Positions 4,942 through 5,067 of a stretch of DNA of 5,067 bases are shown in pieces. The first letter of the stretch is position 1. Each line of letters opens with the position of its first letter. This stretch comes from Acidimicrobiia bacterium. GTDB lineage: Bacteria; Actinomycetota; Acidimicrobiia; Acidimicrobiales; Ilumatobacteraceae. The position numbers were made by a program, and so were the translations under genes. The notes below the pieces were generated by a model, which saw only the letters and a list, made by a program, of their open reading frames with translations, did no database searches and was not told where the DNA came from. The stretch lies in assembly GCA_013811855.1 (NCBI GenBank), contig JACCUL010000355.1, positions 1 to 5,067 of the forward strand, read 5' to 3'.

Positions 4942-5067
4942 ATGAGCAAGGCGAAGTTCGAGCGTACGAAGCCGCATGTGAATGTGGGGACGATGGGTCA
5001 TATTGATCATGGGAAGACGACGTTGACGGCGGCGATCTCGAAGACGTTGGCTGATCGTGGGTTGGCG
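4942..5067 (+). CDS. tuf: Elongation factor Tu, N-terminal part (cut by window edge)
   Basis: EF-Tu is the GTPase that delivers aminoacyl-tRNA to the ribosome. Only 42 codons are present: [20 protein letters not shown], then [20 protein letters not shown] and LA. The P-loop GHIDHGKT is at residues 19-26, with Ile in place of the more common Val. The ATG at 4942 matches the family N-terminus. A purine-rich GAAGAGG (4923-4929) lies 12 nt upstream, which is long for a Shine-Dalgarno spacing but the best candidate. The gene follows tRNA-Met by 42 nt and may share its transcript. Codon use is unlike the neighbours: third positions are 28 G, 11 T, 3 C and 0 A. Confidence 0.97.
   Translation, partial: MSKAKFERTKPHVNVGTMGHIDHGKTTLTAAISKTLADRGLA

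Overview
The window is GC-rich bacterial chromosome with strong C/G bias at third codon positions. Two starts look leaderless: a TANNNT -10 box sits 7-8 nt before an ATG or GTG. Together with the actinobacterial look of the tRNAs and the LivM N-terminus, this suggests an actinobacterium, possibly of the Acidimicrobiia. That placement is inference, not something the sequence proves.

Left part (1-3177, all minus strand; read right to left): a long-chain/bubblegum-type acyl-CoA ligase, a 121-nt gap holding a hairpin, then livH and the first 68 codons of livM, which runs off the left edge. livH and livM are 2 nt apart. This is a branched-chain-amino-acid-type (HAAT) ABC permease pair with a CoA ligase in front. 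The layout fits import of a hydrophobic acid or amino acid followed by CoA activation, but no substrate can be read from the sequence.

Middle part (3178-4547): a 151-nt spacer with the ligase leader, a minus-strand tRNA-Tyr(GTA), then yajQ on the plus strand, convergent with a GNAT acetyltransferase of the phosphinothricin/methionine-sulfoximine type on the minus strand. A perfect 14-bp inverted repeat lies between the two stop codons. yajQ and the GNAT gene share the -10-like octamer TACCCTCG at the same place relative to their starts.

Right part (4548-5067, plus strand): a divergent spacer with a palindrome and a likely tRNA promoter, then tRNA-Thr(GGT), a small hairpin, tRNA-Met(CAT) with encoded CCA running into a CCA repeat, and the first 42 codons of tuf (EF-Tu). 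The tRNA-tRNA-tuf order recalls the tRNA-tufB operon of E. coli. The tuf codons are strikingly T/G-ending compared with the C-ending neighbours.

Most genes here are conventional. I see no clear novel multi-gene system. The most notable signals are the tuf codon shift, the paired leaderless promoters, the CCA repeat at the tRNA-Met 3' end and the ligase-permease linkage. No stretch longer than about 165 nt lacks a gene.
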